From Cohnella terricola (lineage in GTDB: Bacteria > Bacillota > Bacilli > Paenibacillales > Paenibacillaceae), in the NCBI RefSeq assembly GCF_007786475.1, contig NZ_VNJJ01000001.1, forward strand, positions 124,001-188,000: a stretch of 64,000 nucleotides of DNA, in the 5' to 3' direction. Below the pieces are notes generated by a model that did not search any database, was not told where the DNA came from, and worked only from the letters and a program-made list of their open reading frames with translations. This document shows, in pieces, positions 1 through 9,913 of the stretch (position 1 is its first letter; every line of letters starts with the position of its first letter). The position numbers and the translations under genes are program-made.

Positions 1-125
1 TAGTGGACGCCCAGCGCATCGAGCTTCAGGGCGATTTTAACCTTGTCTTCGGCGGTCAGGCTAATGCCCTCGCCTTGCGTACCGTCGCGCAAAGTAGTAT
101 CGAAAATACAAAGTGGGGTTGACAT
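1..125 (-). CDS. cimA: Citramalate synthase, N-terminal fragment
   Basis: Only the first 41 codons are in the window; the gene runs off the left edge. The start is ATG with a strong AAGGAGG ribosome-binding site 14-20 bases upstream (140-146). The visible protein begins [20 protein letters not shown]. The [12 protein letters not shown] stretch is the metal-binding N-terminal signature of the isopropylmalate/citramalate/homocitrate synthase family. The exact form GTQGEG followed by SLTAEDK fits the citramalate synthase branch better than LeuA, which usually has RDGEQSPG. Citramalate synthase condenses pyruvate and acetyl-CoA on an alternative route to isoleucine. It is divergent from dinB. The branch assignment rests on a short segment. 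Confidence 0.8.
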   Translation of the reverse strand, partial: MSTPLCIFDTTLRDGTQGEGISLTAEDKVKIALKLDALGVH

Positions 126-257
126 GCGTAACCGGAAAGCCTCCTTAAATATAAAAACAGGTTAAACTATTATACCATGGACATTCTTAAATGTAGAGAG
201 TAACGTCCGTTGCCGATAGGGTCGCAGCCTTTGTATAATAATAGCGATGGAGGAGGG

Positions 258-1547
258 ATGAACTTGAGCGACGGCGCGGGCAAGGGACGTATTATATTGC
301 ATATCGACATGAACGCGTTCTATTGCTCCGTTCATGCCGCCGAAAATCCGGAAGACTATATGGGGAAGCCGACGGCGGTGGCGGGAAGCGTGGAGCTTCG
401 CAAAGGAATCGTAGTGACGAGTTCTTATGAAGCCAGAGCCAAAGGGGTACGCACGGGGATGACCGTACGGCAAGCGTTAAGCGCTTGTCCGGACTTGCTC
501 GTGATCTCTCCGGATTTCGATCTCTACCGGAAATACAGTAAAGGTTTTATGCGAATTGCGGGTAACTATACGCCATTGGTCGAGGCGGTCTCGATCGACG
601 AATGTTTTCTGGATATTACGGGGAGCTCGCAATTCGGCTCGGCCTTCGAAATCGCGGAGACGATCGCAAGGAGGGTCAAAGAGGAGCTGTCTCTTCCTTG
701 CTCCATCGGAATCGCACCGAATAAGCTGCTGGCCAAGATGGCTTCTGATATGCGCAAGCCCGATGCGATCACGATCCTGCGCAGGCGGGATATGCCTAAA
801 CTGCTCTGGGACAAATCTTGCCAGACGTTGTACGGAATCGGCGCACGAACCGCGGATAAGCTGCTGCGCCTTAATATTCGCACGATCGGGGAGCTTGCCG
901 CCGCCGACGAGAGCATGTTGATGGATCGCTTCGGCGTATACGGCTCTTGGATGAAACGGGCCGCGAACGGTTACGACGACTCGCCGGTCGAGCCGCTTCA
1001 CGAAGCGCCGAAATCGATCGGACACACGACGACGCTGCCCGCCGATTTGACCGAACGGGACCAATACCGCAGAGTGCTGCTCAACCTCGCCGACCAAACG
1101 ACCCGCAGGCTTAGACATCAGCGGATGGTCAGTTCGACCATACAGATCACGATACGGGATCCGGATATGCGTACGATTACGAGATCCGTGACGCTGTCCG
1201 TGCCTACGGAGGCGGCGGACGACGTGTATGCGGCGGCTTGCAAACTGATGGACGCGCATTGGCAAGAAGGGAAACCTGTTAGGCTGCTCGGGATTACGCT
1301 CCAAACGTTAACCCCGAAAAAAGAAACTCCACTCCAACTCGACTTGTTCACATATGAAGCCGAGCCCAAGAAAGAACGGCTGATTACCGCCATGGATTCG
1401 CTCAGGGACAAGTTCGGAGAAAGCGCCGTGCTGACGGCTGGCATGCTCGGAGACGATCCGTCAACTTTAATTCGCAATAAGAAGCTGAGGGGAACTTCGC
1501 TTCAGAAAGATTTTTTGCGGGATCCATCCGATAGTGAAGAGGGCTAG
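258..1547 (+). CDS. dinB: DNA polymerase IV (Y-family, DinB)
   Basis: Error-prone translesion polymerase of 429 residues. The start at 258 is chosen because a GGAGGAGGG box directly precedes it and the protein then begins just ahead of the conserved palm strand; an in-frame ATG at 210 would add 16 unlikely residues. Asp17 (in HIDMNAFYCS) and Asp114-Glu115 (in SIDECFLD) are the three catalytic carboxylates. Tyr22 is the expected steric gate against ribonucleotides. A canonical beta-clamp-binding motif QLDLF lies near residue 360, followed by a charged tail. Length and layout are normal for Pol IV of Firmicutes. It stands alone, divergent from cimA. No LexA box was confirmed in the 130-bp spacer. 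Confidence 0.95.
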   Translation: MNLSDGAGKGRIILHIDMNAFYCSVHAAENPEDYMGKPTAVAGSVELRKGIVVTSSYEARAKGVRTGMTVRQALSACPDLLVISPDFDLYRKYSKGFMRIAGNYTPLVEAVSIDECFLDITGSSQFGSAFEIAETIARRVKEELSLPCSIGIAPNKLLAKMASDMRKPDAITILRRRDMPKLLWDKSCQTLYGIGARTADKLLRLNIRTIGELAAADESMLMDRFGVYGSWMKRAANGYDDSPVEPLHEAPKSIGHTTTLPADLTERDQYRRVLLNLADQTTRRLRHQRMVSSTIQITIRDPDMRTITRSVTLSVPTEAADDVYAAACKLMDAHWQEGKPVRLLGITLQTLTPKKETPLQLDLFTYEAEPKKERLITAMDSLRDKFGESAVLTAGMLGDDPSTLIRNKKLRGTSLQKDFLRDPSDSEEG

Positions 1548-1595
1548 AGGACTAGAATAAAATCCAATAATAATGGGTCAGTCCCGCAAAATGGT

Positions 1596-1624
1596 TTGAT
1601 CTTGGCTTCGTTTTATATTATATT
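1596..1624 (+). promoter_or_regulatory. Probable sigma-A promoter of ferredoxin gene
   Basis: TTGATC at 1596-1601 and TATATT at 1619-1624 are separated by 17 bases, followed 57 bases later by the ferredoxin start codon with an AGGAGG site. The elements are a good match to a housekeeping promoter; there is no experimental support. Confidence 0.5.
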
Positions 1625-1674
1625 GGAGTGTAGTGGACTACTTTCGTTTGACACGGAAAGATTATAGGAGGTAA

Positions 1675-1917
<243 letters not shown>

Positions 1918-1929
1918 TAGCGAGATCAC

Positions 1930-1975
1930 AAAAGCTTTTCCTCGGACTCGTATGTCCGCGGAAGAGCTTTTTTTT
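1930..1975 (+). terminator. Intrinsic terminator after ferredoxin gene
   Basis: A long stem pairs AAAAGCT-TTCC-CGGAC with GTCCG-GGAA-AGCTTTT around a 6-base loop and runs into eight T residues, just after the ferredoxin stop codon. Confidence 0.85.
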
Positions 1976-2162
1976 ATGGATCAACTCCGCAGTAATGCAT
2001 CATTTCCTCCTAATTTCTGCATTATCAGCAGAATTGATCGTACTTATAAGATCATTCTAATTGACCCTTGGCTCCCTCTATGATAGGTTCAAAGGAGATA
2101 ATTAATTAATGAAACATGAATACTAGGAATTAAAAGTTCATGCATCATGCGCGAGGTGGATA

Positions 2163-3992
2163 TTGTTGGTACTCCAGGTCACGAACAGTCCTTTTAATCA
2201 GGAACAAGTCGAACTGCTGAATCGATTGCTGCCAGGTCTAACGGAAACCCAACGTTATTGGCTGGGCGGCTATTTGGCGGCTCAAGGTTCTTCCGCAGGA
2301 ACGAGCGGCGCTCCAGTTAATCCAGTTGCTCCAGCGGCGCAAGCGCCGGCAGTCTCGAAAGAAGTTACCGTGCTCTTCGGGTCTCAGACCGGCAATAGCA
2401 ACAAGCTGGCGAAGAAGCTGTCCAAGAGGTTGGAAGATCAGGGCATGAAAGTCGCGGTTGCCGCGATGAGCGATTTTAAACCGAACACGCTGAAAAACGT
2501 CCAAAACCTGCTAATTCTAGTCAGCACGCACGGCGAGGGAGAACCGCCGGATAATGCGATTTCTTTCTACGAATTCCTGCACAGCAAAAGAGCGCCTCAA
2601 TTGGATACATTACAATTTTCAGTGCTTGCGTTGGGCGATACTTCTTACGAATTTTACTGCCAGACAGGCAAGGATTTCGACAATCGTCTCGAACAGTTGG
2701 GCGGCAAGCGCCTAACGCCCCGCATTGATTGCGACGTGGACTTCGAAGAATCCGCCGAAGAGTGGATGAACAACGTGCTGGCTTCGCTAAGCGAAGTTGC
2801 AGCAGCCTCAGCCGCTGCGGTTGCAGGCCCATCCGGCTCGGCAGCGCTAAGCTTGGCGGAATCGGAATATTCCCGTTCTAACCCGTTCCAGGCCGAAGTG
2901 TTGGAAAATCTCAATTTGAACGGACGCGGAGCGGACAGAGAAACGCGCCATCTCGAGATTTCATTGGAAGGCTCCAATCTTCAATACGAGCCGGGCGACA
3001 GTCTCGGCATTTACCCCGAGAACCATCCTCGTCTCGTCGACGAGTTGATCGCGGCGACTGGGTGGCAAGCGGAAGAACCCGTGGTGGTGAACAAGAACGG
3101 CGACAAGCGGCCACTTCGCGAAGCGCTTCTGCGTCACTTCGAGATTTCGGTGTTGACGAAGCCGATAATGGAACAGGCGGCCAAGCTATCTTCCAGCCCG
3201 GAATTGACCGAACTGACGAGCGCCGGACACGAGCAGGAGCTTAAATCGTATATCAACGGCCGCGATTTGCTGGATCTGGTCCAGGACTATTCCTTCAAAG
3301 ACGTGAGCGCCGGACAATTCGTAAGCATTCTTAGAAAGCTTCCTCCGCGCCTGTATTCGATCTCAAGCAGTTCGAAGGCGTTCCCGGACGAGGTGCATGC
3401 TACGGTTCGCGCGGTGCGTTACGAAGCGCACGGTCGCGACAGGTACGGCGTCTGCTCTGTGTTCCTCGCGGAAAGAATAGAGTCGGGCGACAAGCTCCCG
3501 GTATTCATTCAGCAGAACGAGAGCTTCAAGCTTCCGGACAATCCGGACGCGCCGATCATTATGATCGGACCGGGTACCGGCGTGGCGCCATTCCGCGCGT
3601 TCCTCGGAGAACGGGAAGAGACAGGCGCAAGCGGGAAAACGTGGCTGTTCTATGGAGATCAGCATTTCTCCACCGATTTCTTATACCAGATCGAATGGCA
3701 GCGCTGGCTTAAAGAAGGCGTGTTGACGCGCATGGATGTTGCTTTCTCCAGAGATACGGATCAGAAAGTGTACGTGCAGCACCGCATGCAGGAAAGCCGC
3801 CACGAGTTGTTCCAATGGCTGCAGGAAGGCGCGTATGTCTACGTCTGCGGAGACGAGAAAAAGATGGCTCACGATGTTCAAGCCACCCTTCTCTCGATCA
3901 TCGAACAAGAAGGCGGACTAAGCGCGGAAGCAGCGGGAGAATATTTGGCTCAGATGCAACAGCAGAAACGTTATCAGAGGGATGTTTACTAA
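2163..3992 (+). CDS. cysJ: Assimilatory sulfite reductase flavoprotein subunit
   Basis: NADPH-dependent diflavin reductase of 609 residues that passes electrons to the CysI hemoprotein for reduction of sulfite to sulfide. It has an N-terminal flavodoxin domain (from about residue 69, FMN motif FGSQTGNSN), an FAD-binding domain with [10 protein letters not shown], and an NADPH domain with [15 protein letters not shown]. The C-terminus RYQRDVY is the conserved end of CysJ proteins. Translation starts at one of two adjacent TTG codons (2163 or 2166); the GAGGTGG box at 2153-2159 favours the second slightly. It is followed 35 bases later by cysI, so they form an operon. No S-box or clear CymR site was recognised in the 185-bp leader. 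Confidence 0.95.
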   Translation: MLVLQVTNSPFNQEQVELLNRLLPGLTETQRYWLGGYLAAQGSSAGTSGAPVNPVAPAAQAPAVSKEVTVLFGSQTGNSNKLAKKLSKRLEDQGMKVAVAAMSDFKPNTLKNVQNLLILVSTHGEGEPPDNAISFYEFLHSKRAPQLDTLQFSVLALGDTSYEFYCQTGKDFDNRLEQLGGKRLTPRIDCDVDFEESAEEWMNNVLASLSEVAAASAAAVAGPSGSAALSLAESEYSRSNPFQAEVLENLNLNGRGADRETRHLEISLEGSNLQYEPGDSLGIYPENHPRLVDELIAATGWQAEEPVVVNKNGDKRPLREALLRHFEISVLTKPIMEQAAKLSSSPELTELTSAGHEQELKSYINGRDLLDLVQDYSFKDVSAGQFVSILRKLPPRLYSISSSSKAFPDEVHATVRAVRYEAHGRDRYGVCSVFLAERIESGDKLPVFIQQNESFKLPDNPDAPIIMIGPGTGVAPFRAFLGEREETGASGKTWLFYGDQHFSTDFLYQIEWQRWLKEGVLTRMDVAFSRDTDQKVYVQHRMQESRHELFQWLQEGAYVYVCGDEKKMAHDVQATLLSIIEQEGGLSAEAAGEYLAQMQQQKRYQRDVY

Positions 3993-4027
3993 GTCGGCCC
4001 CGAAGATTGCGAGAGGAGAATCAAGAG

Positions 4028-5743
4028 ATGTCCGAAAATAACTTACTGTCTCCGAATAGCGCCCCTCATAGCGACGTCGAAGATATAAAGATCAGAAGCA
4101 ATTATTTGCGCGGAAAACTTGCCGAGACGCTCGAAGACCGGATTACGGGGTCCATCCCCGAGGACGAAAACCGGCTTATGAAATTTCACGGCAGCTACAT
4201 GCAAGACGATCGCGATCTGCGCAACGAACGGCAGAAGCAGAAGCTCGAGCCGGCCTACCAATTCATGCTTCGCATTCGCGCCCCGGGCGGCGTCGTAACG
4301 CCGGATCAGTGGCTGATGATGGATCGCATCGCGCAACAATACGCCAACGAGTCGATTCGATTGACGACTCGGCAATCGATTCAGCTTCACGGCATTATCA
4401 AGTGGAACATGAAGAAGACGATCCAGGAGATCAACGACGCCCTGCTGACTACGCTCGCCGCTTGCGGAGACGTGAACCGCAACGTCATGGCCAGCCCGAA
4501 TCCTTACCAATCGGAAGTGCATTCCGAAGTGTACGAGTGGTCCTGCCGGCTCAGCCAACATCTGGAACCGCAAACGAACGCTTATCACGAAATTTGGCTC
4601 GACGGCGAGAAGGTCGTAGACAGCAATGCGGAACAGGAGCCGATCTATGGGCCTGTTTACTTGCCGCGTAAATTCAAGATCGGGCTGGCTGTTCCCCCTT
4701 CGAACGACGTGGACGTATTTTCCCAAGACTTGGGCTTTATCGCGATCATCGAGGACGGCAAGCTGAAAGGCTTTAACGTGACGGTCGGCGGCGGGATGGG
4801 GATGACTCACGGTGACCCGAAGACATACCCTCAGGTCGCTCAAGTCATTGGATTCTGCAAGCCGGAGCAAGTCATTGACGTGGCCGAGAAAACCGTCACG
4901 ATTCAACGCGATTACGGCGACCGTGCCGTTCGGAAGCACGCCCGCTTCAAGTATACGATCGACGACCGCGGCATCGACTGGTTTATCGGCGAACTGAGCA
5001 ATCGTCTGGGATGGAAGCTGGAGGACGCTCGCCCTTATCATTTCGACCATAACGGCGATCGCAACGGCTGGGTGAAAGGAATCAACGGGAAATGGCATTT
5101 CACCTTGTTTATCCAGAACGGACGCATTAAGGACGAAGAAGATTACCCGTTGATGACGGGATTAAGGGAAATCGCCAAGGTGCATAACGGAGATTTCCGG
5201 CTGACACCTAACCAAAGCTTGATTATCGGCAATGTCAGCACCCAGAAGAAGAAAAAAATAGAGGAACTGATCAAGCAATACGGTCTGACCGACGGGGTTC
5301 ACTATTCCGCTTTGCGGAGAAACGCGATGGCGTGCGTCGCGCTGCCGACTTGCGGACTCGCGATGGCAGAGTCGGAACGTTACCTGCCTTCCTTGCTGGA
5401 TAAGATCGAGCCGATGCTGGACGAGGCGGGACTTCGTGACGATGATATCGTCATTCGCATGACAGGCTGCCCGAACGGATGCGCCCGGCCTGCGCTTGCG
5501 GAAATCTCGTTTATCGGGAAAGCGCCGGGCAAATACAATATGTACTTGGGCGGCGGATTTGCCGGACAGCGCCTGAATAAGCTTTACAAAGAGAATATCG
5601 GTGAGAAGGAAATTCTGGACTCTCTTGCGCCTATCATCAAACAATACGCGAAAGAACGGAACGAAGGCGAGCATTTCGGCGATTTCGTCATTCGCGCGGG
5701 CCATGTCAAGGAAGTTCGTTCAGGATTGGATTTCCATTCTTAA
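4028..5743 (+). CDS. cysI: Assimilatory sulfite reductase hemoprotein subunit
   Basis: Siroheme and [4Fe-4S] catalytic subunit carrying out the six-electron reduction of sulfite. The start at 4028 gives 571 residues, the usual CysI length, and follows a GAGAGGAG site; an open frame extends further upstream inside cysJ but has no support. The four cluster ligands are in the motifs [10 protein letters not shown] and [10 protein letters not shown] in the C-terminal third. Substrate-pocket arginine and lysine motifs such as [11 protein letters not shown] are also present. It is second in the cysJ-cysI operon and is followed by an intrinsic terminator at 5752. Confidence 0.96.
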   Translation: MSENNLLSPNSAPHSDVEDIKIRSNYLRGKLAETLEDRITGSIPEDENRLMKFHGSYMQDDRDLRNERQKQKLEPAYQFMLRIRAPGGVVTPDQWLMMDRIAQQYANESIRLTTRQSIQLHGIIKWNMKKTIQEINDALLTTLAACGDVNRNVMASPNPYQSEVHSEVYEWSCRLSQHLEPQTNAYHEIWLDGEKVVDSNAEQEPIYGPVYLPRKFKIGLAVPPSNDVDVFSQDLGFIAIIEDGKLKGFNVTVGGGMGMTHGDPKTYPQVAQVIGFCKPEQVIDVAEKTVTIQRDYGDRAVRKHARFKYTIDDRGIDWFIGELSNRLGWKLEDARPYHFDHNGDRNGWVKGINGKWHFTLFIQNGRIKDEEDYPLMTGLREIAKVHNGDFRLTPNQSLIIGNVSTQKKKKIEELIKQYGLTDGVHYSALRRNAMACVALPTCGLAMAESERYLPSLLDKIEPMLDEAGLRDDDIVIRMTGCPNGCARPALAEISFIGKAPGKYNMYLGGGFAGQRLNKLYKENIGEKEILDSLAPIIKQYAKERNEGEHFGDFVIRAGHVKEVRSGLDFHS

Positions 5744-5751
5744 TGTAATCG

Positions 5752-5804
5752 AGGTGCAAGTTTTGAAGGGGAGGATTCCCCCAATACTTGCACCTTTTCT
5801 TTTT
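5752..5804 (+). terminator. Intrinsic terminator of cysJI operon
   Basis: Ten-base arms AGGTGCAAGT and ACTTGCACCT enclose a smaller GGGGAGG/TCCCC hairpin and are followed by TTTTCTTTTT. Confidence 0.85.
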
Positions 5805-5820
5805 GGCGTGCCCGCATCTG

Positions 5821-6053
5821 GTCGTTCTAACGGTGTGTCAGACCCTTACAGCCTCTGAAACTCAGTACGCAGTCGTTCTATCGGTGTGGCAGACCCTTAC
5901 AGCCTCTGAAACTCAGTACGCAGTCGTTCTAACGGTGTGGCAGACCCTTACAGCCTCTGAAACTCAGTACGAGGTCGCTCTAACGGTGTGTCAGACCCTT
6001 ACAGCCTCTGAAACTCAGTACATAGTCGTTCTAACGGTGTGGCAGACTCTTTC
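5821..6053 (+). repeat. Tandem array 1 of the 51-bp palindrome repeat (4.5 units)
   Basis: Four complete 51-bp units start at 5821, 5872, 5923 and 5974, and a partial fifth starts at 6025. Each contains an imperfect palindrome of the form TAACGGT-N7-ACCCTTA (first copy 5828-5848), preceded by CGTTC and followed by CAGC. The remaining 21 bases (CTCTGAAACTCAGTACGCAGT) are nearly invariant between units. The array fills the space between the cysI terminator and the L,D-transpeptidase gene. Because 51 is a multiple of three, frames stay open across it (17-residue periodic peptides), but none has a convincing start or RBS. The same family recurs inverted at 10337. Confidence 0.93.
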
Positions 6054-6137
6054 CGCCCCCGCCACTGCGATGCCTTAACAACTCAAGCCGAAAAACCGAT
6101 AATAAGGGAGGTAAAACGATCGTCGGAGGTGAACGGC

Positions 6138-7610
6138 ATGAGCAAAGAATCCCGCATTGACGAACAGATCCAACACTTCTACGACAACGTTCCCGATGTA
6201 GGAGACGCATTGCCGCTTAAGGAATACCTCCTAAAGCATGAAGATAGCCGAATGGCTTGGTATTTGCTTGGTAAAGAGTATGAAGGCAAAGGAGATACGG
6301 CGAAAGCCACCTATTGCTTCGCGCAAGCCGGAGAAATCTACGAAGCATTCGAGTCCAAACCCGCGCCGCAGTTGCCTAACAGCAAAGAGAAAAGCAAAAA
6401 GAGCTGGCTTAAGCGGATTCTTCTACTGCTAATTCCTCTTTTTCTTGTTGCTGGCGCCATATTGGCGGTCCGTGAGTTCGTGCTGAAGGACGAGCCAGTC
6501 GCGCAAGAAGAGCCGGTCAAAGAGGCGAGTGTCTCCCCGTCTCCCGATGGCGTCGTCGCAACCAAGCCGGGAAACGCCGGGAAACCGGCCGCGTTGCCCT
6601 CGGGAGCGATCCCGCCGGATTTGGTCGCGGGAGCATCCGGGCCGGATGACGCCGGGCGCAGCGAGCTTGGAGCGCTATTGACGAAGAAGCCATCGAGGCA
6701 ACCTCGGATTCTGATCGTTTCTCCTCGTCTTGGCAAGTGGAGCGATTGGGTCAAGAGCGGCAAGCCGATCGCTTCCGCGACTTCGGATAAGGAGTCGGGA
6801 ACGGCCGGGATTCAATGGTTCGACTCGAAATGGTGCGATTGCAAGCCGGACGACGGAAAGGCCGTTCAGAAGCTGGTGCAGGGCTGGAAGCCGATGCAGG
6901 AACAGAAAATCGCGCTTCGTTCGGCGATGATTCGATACAAAGAAATGACGGGGAAATGGCCGTCTTCGCCAGAGTCCCTCGCGGGGGATTATCCGGCGAA
7001 TACGATGGCGGGTTGGACGGAAAATATGACTCCGTGGTTCGATGAATTAAAAGCGGTTCTCGAAGACAGGAAAGATGGCAAAATACCGAAAGCGCCGGTA
7101 TGGCCGGATAGCACCGGACCGGAAGCGGGACACGGCTCTCCATCCGGGCAATTGTCTTCGCTAGCCGAACAACCGTTAGAGGTTATCGTCGACAAGAGCA
7201 ATCATAGGCTTGCCATCGTAAGCGGTTCAGTGATTTTGCGGAATTACGAGGTCGGATTGGGCGGTGACAAGACGCCCGAGGGAAAGTTCGCGATCACCGA
7301 GAAGGTCAAAGATCCGAACGGACGCAGCAACGGAGCCTTCGGCAGCAGAGGGATGACATTGTCCGACAGCAGGTACGGTATTCACGGGACGGATGAGCCG
7401 AAAAGTATCGGGAAAGACGAATCGCTCGGCTGCGTCAGAATGAAGAAGGAAGATATCGAAGAATTGTACGATCTTGTTCCGATGGGAACGCCCGTGACAA
7501 TTGCAAAAGGAGGCTTGCCCAACGAACTGCGCGCGCCGCCGGAGCGATTCAAGCTGCCGAGCACACAGGACGAGACAAACCCCCATAAAGTATATGATTG
7601 GTTAGGTTAA
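6138..7610 (+). CDS. Membrane-anchored L,D-transpeptidase (YkuD domain)
   Basis: Predicted peptidoglycan cross-linking or modifying enzyme of 490 residues. The start at 6138 follows CGGAGGTGAACGGC. Residues 1-75 are helical and TPR-like, a lysine-rich stretch precedes one membrane segment at about 93-113, and a long proline/alanine-rich linker leads to the external part. The C-terminal YkuD domain (about residues 355-465) carries the signature His416 and catalytic Cys432 in HGT...SLGCVRM. Such enzymes form 3-3 cross-links or act on the spore cortex or cell wall; which applies here is not visible. It lies directly behind repeat array 1, so its promoter must be in or near that array. Confidence 0.88.
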   Translation: MSKESRIDEQIQHFYDNVPDVGDALPLKEYLLKHEDSRMAWYLLGKEYEGKGDTAKATYCFAQAGEIYEAFESKPAPQLPNSKEKSKKSWLKRILLLLIPLFLVAGAILAVREFVLKDEPVAQEEPVKEASVSPSPDGVVATKPGNAGKPAALPSGAIPPDLVAGASGPDDAGRSELGALLTKKPSRQPRILIVSPRLGKWSDWVKSGKPIASATSDKESGTAGIQWFDSKWCDCKPDDGKAVQKLVQGWKPMQEQKIALRSAMIRYKEMTGKWPSSPESLAGDYPANTMAGWTENMTPWFDELKAVLEDRKDGKIPKAPVWPDSTGPEAGHGSPSGQLSSLAEQPLEVIVDKSNHRLAIVSGSVILRNYEVGLGGDKTPEGKFAITEKVKDPNGRSNGAFGSRGMTLSDSRYGIHGTDEPKSIGKDESLGCVRMKKEDIEELYDLVPMGTPVTIAKGGLPNELRAPPERFKLPSTQDETNPHKVYDWLG

Positions 7611-7627
7611 TTGCAGAGTTGACTTCA

Positions 7628-7768
7628 TTAAATGTCTAACGCAATAAGCAAAGCCATAATAACGATAATAACCCCAATAGCCGCCCCTATCCAGATAAGC
7701 GCCTTCTTATTGACTTGTTCCTTCGGTTTCTGGCGCGAGACGGGCGGTTTTTTTTTGGCTGTGCTCAT
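7628..7768 (-). CDS. Small single-pass membrane protein, 46 residues
   Basis: Short gene found by reading the minus strand of the gap between the L,D-transpeptidase and pyrD. The protein starts MSTAKKKPPVSRQKPKEQVN, a strongly basic cytoplasmic tail, followed by one hydrophobic helix (about residues 25-44, WIGAAIGVIIVIMALLIAL) and ends LDI. The ATG at 7768 has an AGAAAGG box about ten bases upstream. Codon use is normal and the N-in topology is clear. The function is unknown. It is convergent with the preceding gene and divergent from pyrD. Confidence 0.65.
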   Translation of the reverse strand: MSTAKKKPPVSRQKPKEQVNKKALIWIGAAIGVIIVIMALLIALDI

Positions 7769-7969
7769 GAATATCAACCTTTCTATCGTATAATTCGCTT
7801 TCTTTCTTCATTGTAATCGTTTTCTGAGGAAAATGCCAGACAAGCCGTAGGGCTTGCGGCGGGAAGAAAAAAATTTGAATTTACTTTCGCGGCAACGCGG
7901 GAGCAGGCAGGTTGCCCTTTTCTTTTCCCCGCGAAAAGGCTAAACTGTTACCCGAAAGGTTTTCATTTC

Positions 7970-9097
7970 TTGTTTCGGTTTTTTGAAAGGATGTCGAATT
8001 CATTCATGTACAAATTGGCTAAACCGTTCTTGTTCAAAATGGATCCGGAATCCGCGCATCACTTGATCATAGACGGAATGGGCGCCGCGGCGAAAGTGCC
8101 GGGCGTGCCGGGGCTCCTGTCCACGATTTGGGGCACGAAATCATCCCCGGAACTCGCAGTAGATCTGTTTGGCCTTCATTTTCAGCATCCGATAGGTTTG
8201 GCCGCAGGTCTGGATAAGAACGCCAAAGCCGTAACGGGGTTCTCGAAAATCGGTTTGTCTTTTATGGAAGTGGGCACGGTAACGCCTAAAGGACAATCCG
8301 GCAACGAACAGCCGCGCCTGTTCAGGCTTCCGCCGGACGAAGCGCTCATTAACCGAATGGGGTTCAACAACGACGGTGCGGACGCGATGGCGAAACGGCT
8401 CGCCAAGCTCGGCAAATGCAAGATTCCGCTAGCCGTCAATATCGGCAAGAATAAGGTTACGCCGAATGAGCAGGCGGCGGACGATTACCGCGCGTGCGTG
8501 CAGAAGTTGTTTCCGTACGGAGATTTCTTCGTTGTGAATATCAGCTCTCCGAATACGCCGGATCTTCGGGCATTGCAGCATGGGGACGAATTGCGCGAAC
8601 TGCTTAACGCGGTCAAGGACGAGATGGGCAAACAAGCTGAACGGCACGGGGAAATGCCTAAGCCGATTCTGGTGAAGATCGCCCCCGACAATACGGAGGA
8701 ACAGCTCGAGTATATGGCGGAAGCGATCCAGCTTAGCGGGATGTCCGGAATTATCGCGACGAATACGACGATCAGCAGGGACGGGCTGACGCACGGCAAT
8801 GCCGGAGAAACGGGCGGACTCAGCGGCCGTCCGCTTACGCAGCGTTCCACGGAAATTATCCGCAGCCTTTATCGGATGACGAAAGGCAAGCTGCCGATTA
8901 TCGGCTCGGGAGGTATTTTTACCGCGGATGATGCGTACGAGAAAATACTGGCCGGAGCAAGTCTAGTCGAAGTGTATACGGCAATGATCTATAAAGGGCC
9001 CGGATTGTTTAAAGAAATTCATAGCGGGTTGATTGAACGGCTGAGACGGGACGGATTCACCCGGATAACGCAAGCGGTAGGAGCGGGCCATCGTTAG
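7970..9097 (+). CDS. pyrD: Dihydroorotate dehydrogenase, quinone-dependent (class 2)
   Basis: Fourth step of UMP synthesis: oxidation of dihydroorotate to orotate with FMN, passing electrons to menaquinone at the membrane. The N-terminal YKLAKPFLFKMDPESAHH segment aligns with the membrane-associating helices of class 2 enzymes. NISSPNTPDLR contains the catalytic serine base, and GSGGIF binds the FMN phosphate near the C-terminus. TTG at 7970 is preceded by GAAAGG with 10-base spacing; ATG codons at 7991 and 8006 are alternatives, and 8006 aligns best with the start of the E. coli enzyme. The gene is away from other pyr genes and is followed by relQ 11 bases downstream. Confidence 0.92.
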   Translation: MFRFFERMSNSFMYKLAKPFLFKMDPESAHHLIIDGMGAAAKVPGVPGLLSTIWGTKSSPELAVDLFGLHFQHPIGLAAGLDKNAKAVTGFSKIGLSFMEVGTVTPKGQSGNEQPRLFRLPPDEALINRMGFNNDGADAMAKRLAKLGKCKIPLAVNIGKNKVTPNEQAADDYRACVQKLFPYGDFFVVNISSPNTPDLRALQHGDELRELLNAVKDEMGKQAERHGEMPKPILVKIAPDNTEEQLEYMAEAIQLSGMSGIIATNTTISRDGLTHGNAGETGGLSGRPLTQRSTEIIRSLYRMTKGKLPIIGSGGIFTADDAYEKILAGASLVEVYTAMIYKGPGLFKEIHSGLIERLRRDGFTRITQAVGAGHR

Positions 9098-9108
9098 GAG
9101 GAAAGCCG

Positions 9109-9912
9109 ATGGAAGGTATGGACTGGGGAAAGTTCTTGCTGCCATACGAGCAGGCGGTGGAGGAGTTAAAGGTTAAATTAAAGGCGCTGCGGGCGGAGAT
9201 GAAAGCCAGAGACGAATATGCGCCGATCGAGTTCGTCACCGGACGGGTGAAACGGGTCTCGAGCATTCTGGAGAAGGCGCGGAGATTGTCGGTTCCCTTG
9301 GACCGGATCGATCTGGGCATCGAAGATATCGCGGGAATCCGCATTATGTGCCAATTCGTGGACGATATCCATCGCGTCGCGGAATTGATTCGCCACCGCA
9401 AGGACTTAATGCTTGTCTACGAGAAGGATTATATTACGAACTATAAGGAAAGCGGATATAGAAGTTATCATCTGATCGTCGAATATCCCGTTCAGACGTC
9501 TCTCGGCTCCAAGCCGGTGCTTGCGGAAATTCAAATTCGCACGCTGGCGATGAATTTCTGGGCGACGATCGAGCACTCGCTGAACTATAAGTACCGCGAT
9601 CAGTTGCCTGCGCACGTCAGGGAGAGATTGCGCAATGCCGCGGAAGCAGCTTTCTCGCTCGATAACGAGATGTCGAGCATACGACAGGAGATCGTTGAGG
9701 CGCAGCAGGACTTCGAGGAAAGCTCCGTCGTCGTGCGGCAGGTGCTGAACGAGATCCAGGAGCTGTATTTTTTCCGTCGAGTCAGGGAAGCCGCCCAGTT
9801 CCAGCGCCGGTTCAACGAGCTGTGGGAGCAGGACGATATTTGGGGACTGAAGGAACTGTCCCTGGAAGTCCAGGCGGCGCTAGACCGCGCTGGAAAAGGC
9901 GGACCCGAGTAA
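9109..9912 (+). CDS. relQ: Small alarmone synthetase, RelQ/YjbM type
   Basis: Single-domain (p)ppGpp synthetase without hydrolase or regulatory domains. The sequence follows B. subtilis YjbM closely at the start (FLLPYEQAVEELKVKLK) and contains the GTP/ATP-binding signatures FVTGRVKRVSSILEKARR, ESGYRSYHLIV and EIQIRTLAMNFWATIEH. The family usually has about 210 residues; this one has 267, with a C-terminal extension of about 55 residues (VRQVLNEIQELYFFRR onward) that is helical and absent from YjbM. RBS TTAGGAGGAAAG. It is transcribed with pyrD and the following DUF309 gene, which starts two bases after its stop codon. Confidence 0.92.
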   Translation: MEGMDWGKFLLPYEQAVEELKVKLKALRAEMKARDEYAPIEFVTGRVKRVSSILEKARRLSVPLDRIDLGIEDIAGIRIMCQFVDDIHRVAELIRHRKDLMLVYEKDYITNYKESGYRSYHLIVEYPVQTSLGSKPVLAEIQIRTLAMNFWATIEHSLNYKYRDQLPAHVRERLRNAAEAAFSLDNEMSSIRQEIVEAQQDFEESSVVVRQVLNEIQELYFFRRVREAAQFQRRFNELWEQDDIWGLKELSLEVQAALDRAGKGGPE

Positions 9913-9913
9913 C

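Noticed and set aside
477..1304. 275-codon frame opposite dinB
   Set aside because: Antisense to a well-supported gene, arginine-rich translation, no RBS; long antisense frames are common in GC-rich coding DNA.
2061..2084. Promoter TTGACC...TATGAT upstream of cysJ
   Set aside because: The spacer is only 12 bases, too short for sigma-A; the real cysJ promoter was not identified.
4043..5098. 351-codon frame opposite cysI
   Set aside because: Antisense by-product of cysI codon usage; no start signal and no recognisable protein features.
5788..6078. A 96-residue repeat protein in array 1
   Set aside because: It starts inside the cysI terminator, lacks an RBS and consists only of the repeat.
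7912..7946. Promoter TTGCCC...TAAACT upstream of pyrD
   Set aside because: Spacer of 23 bases is too long and both hexamers are poor.
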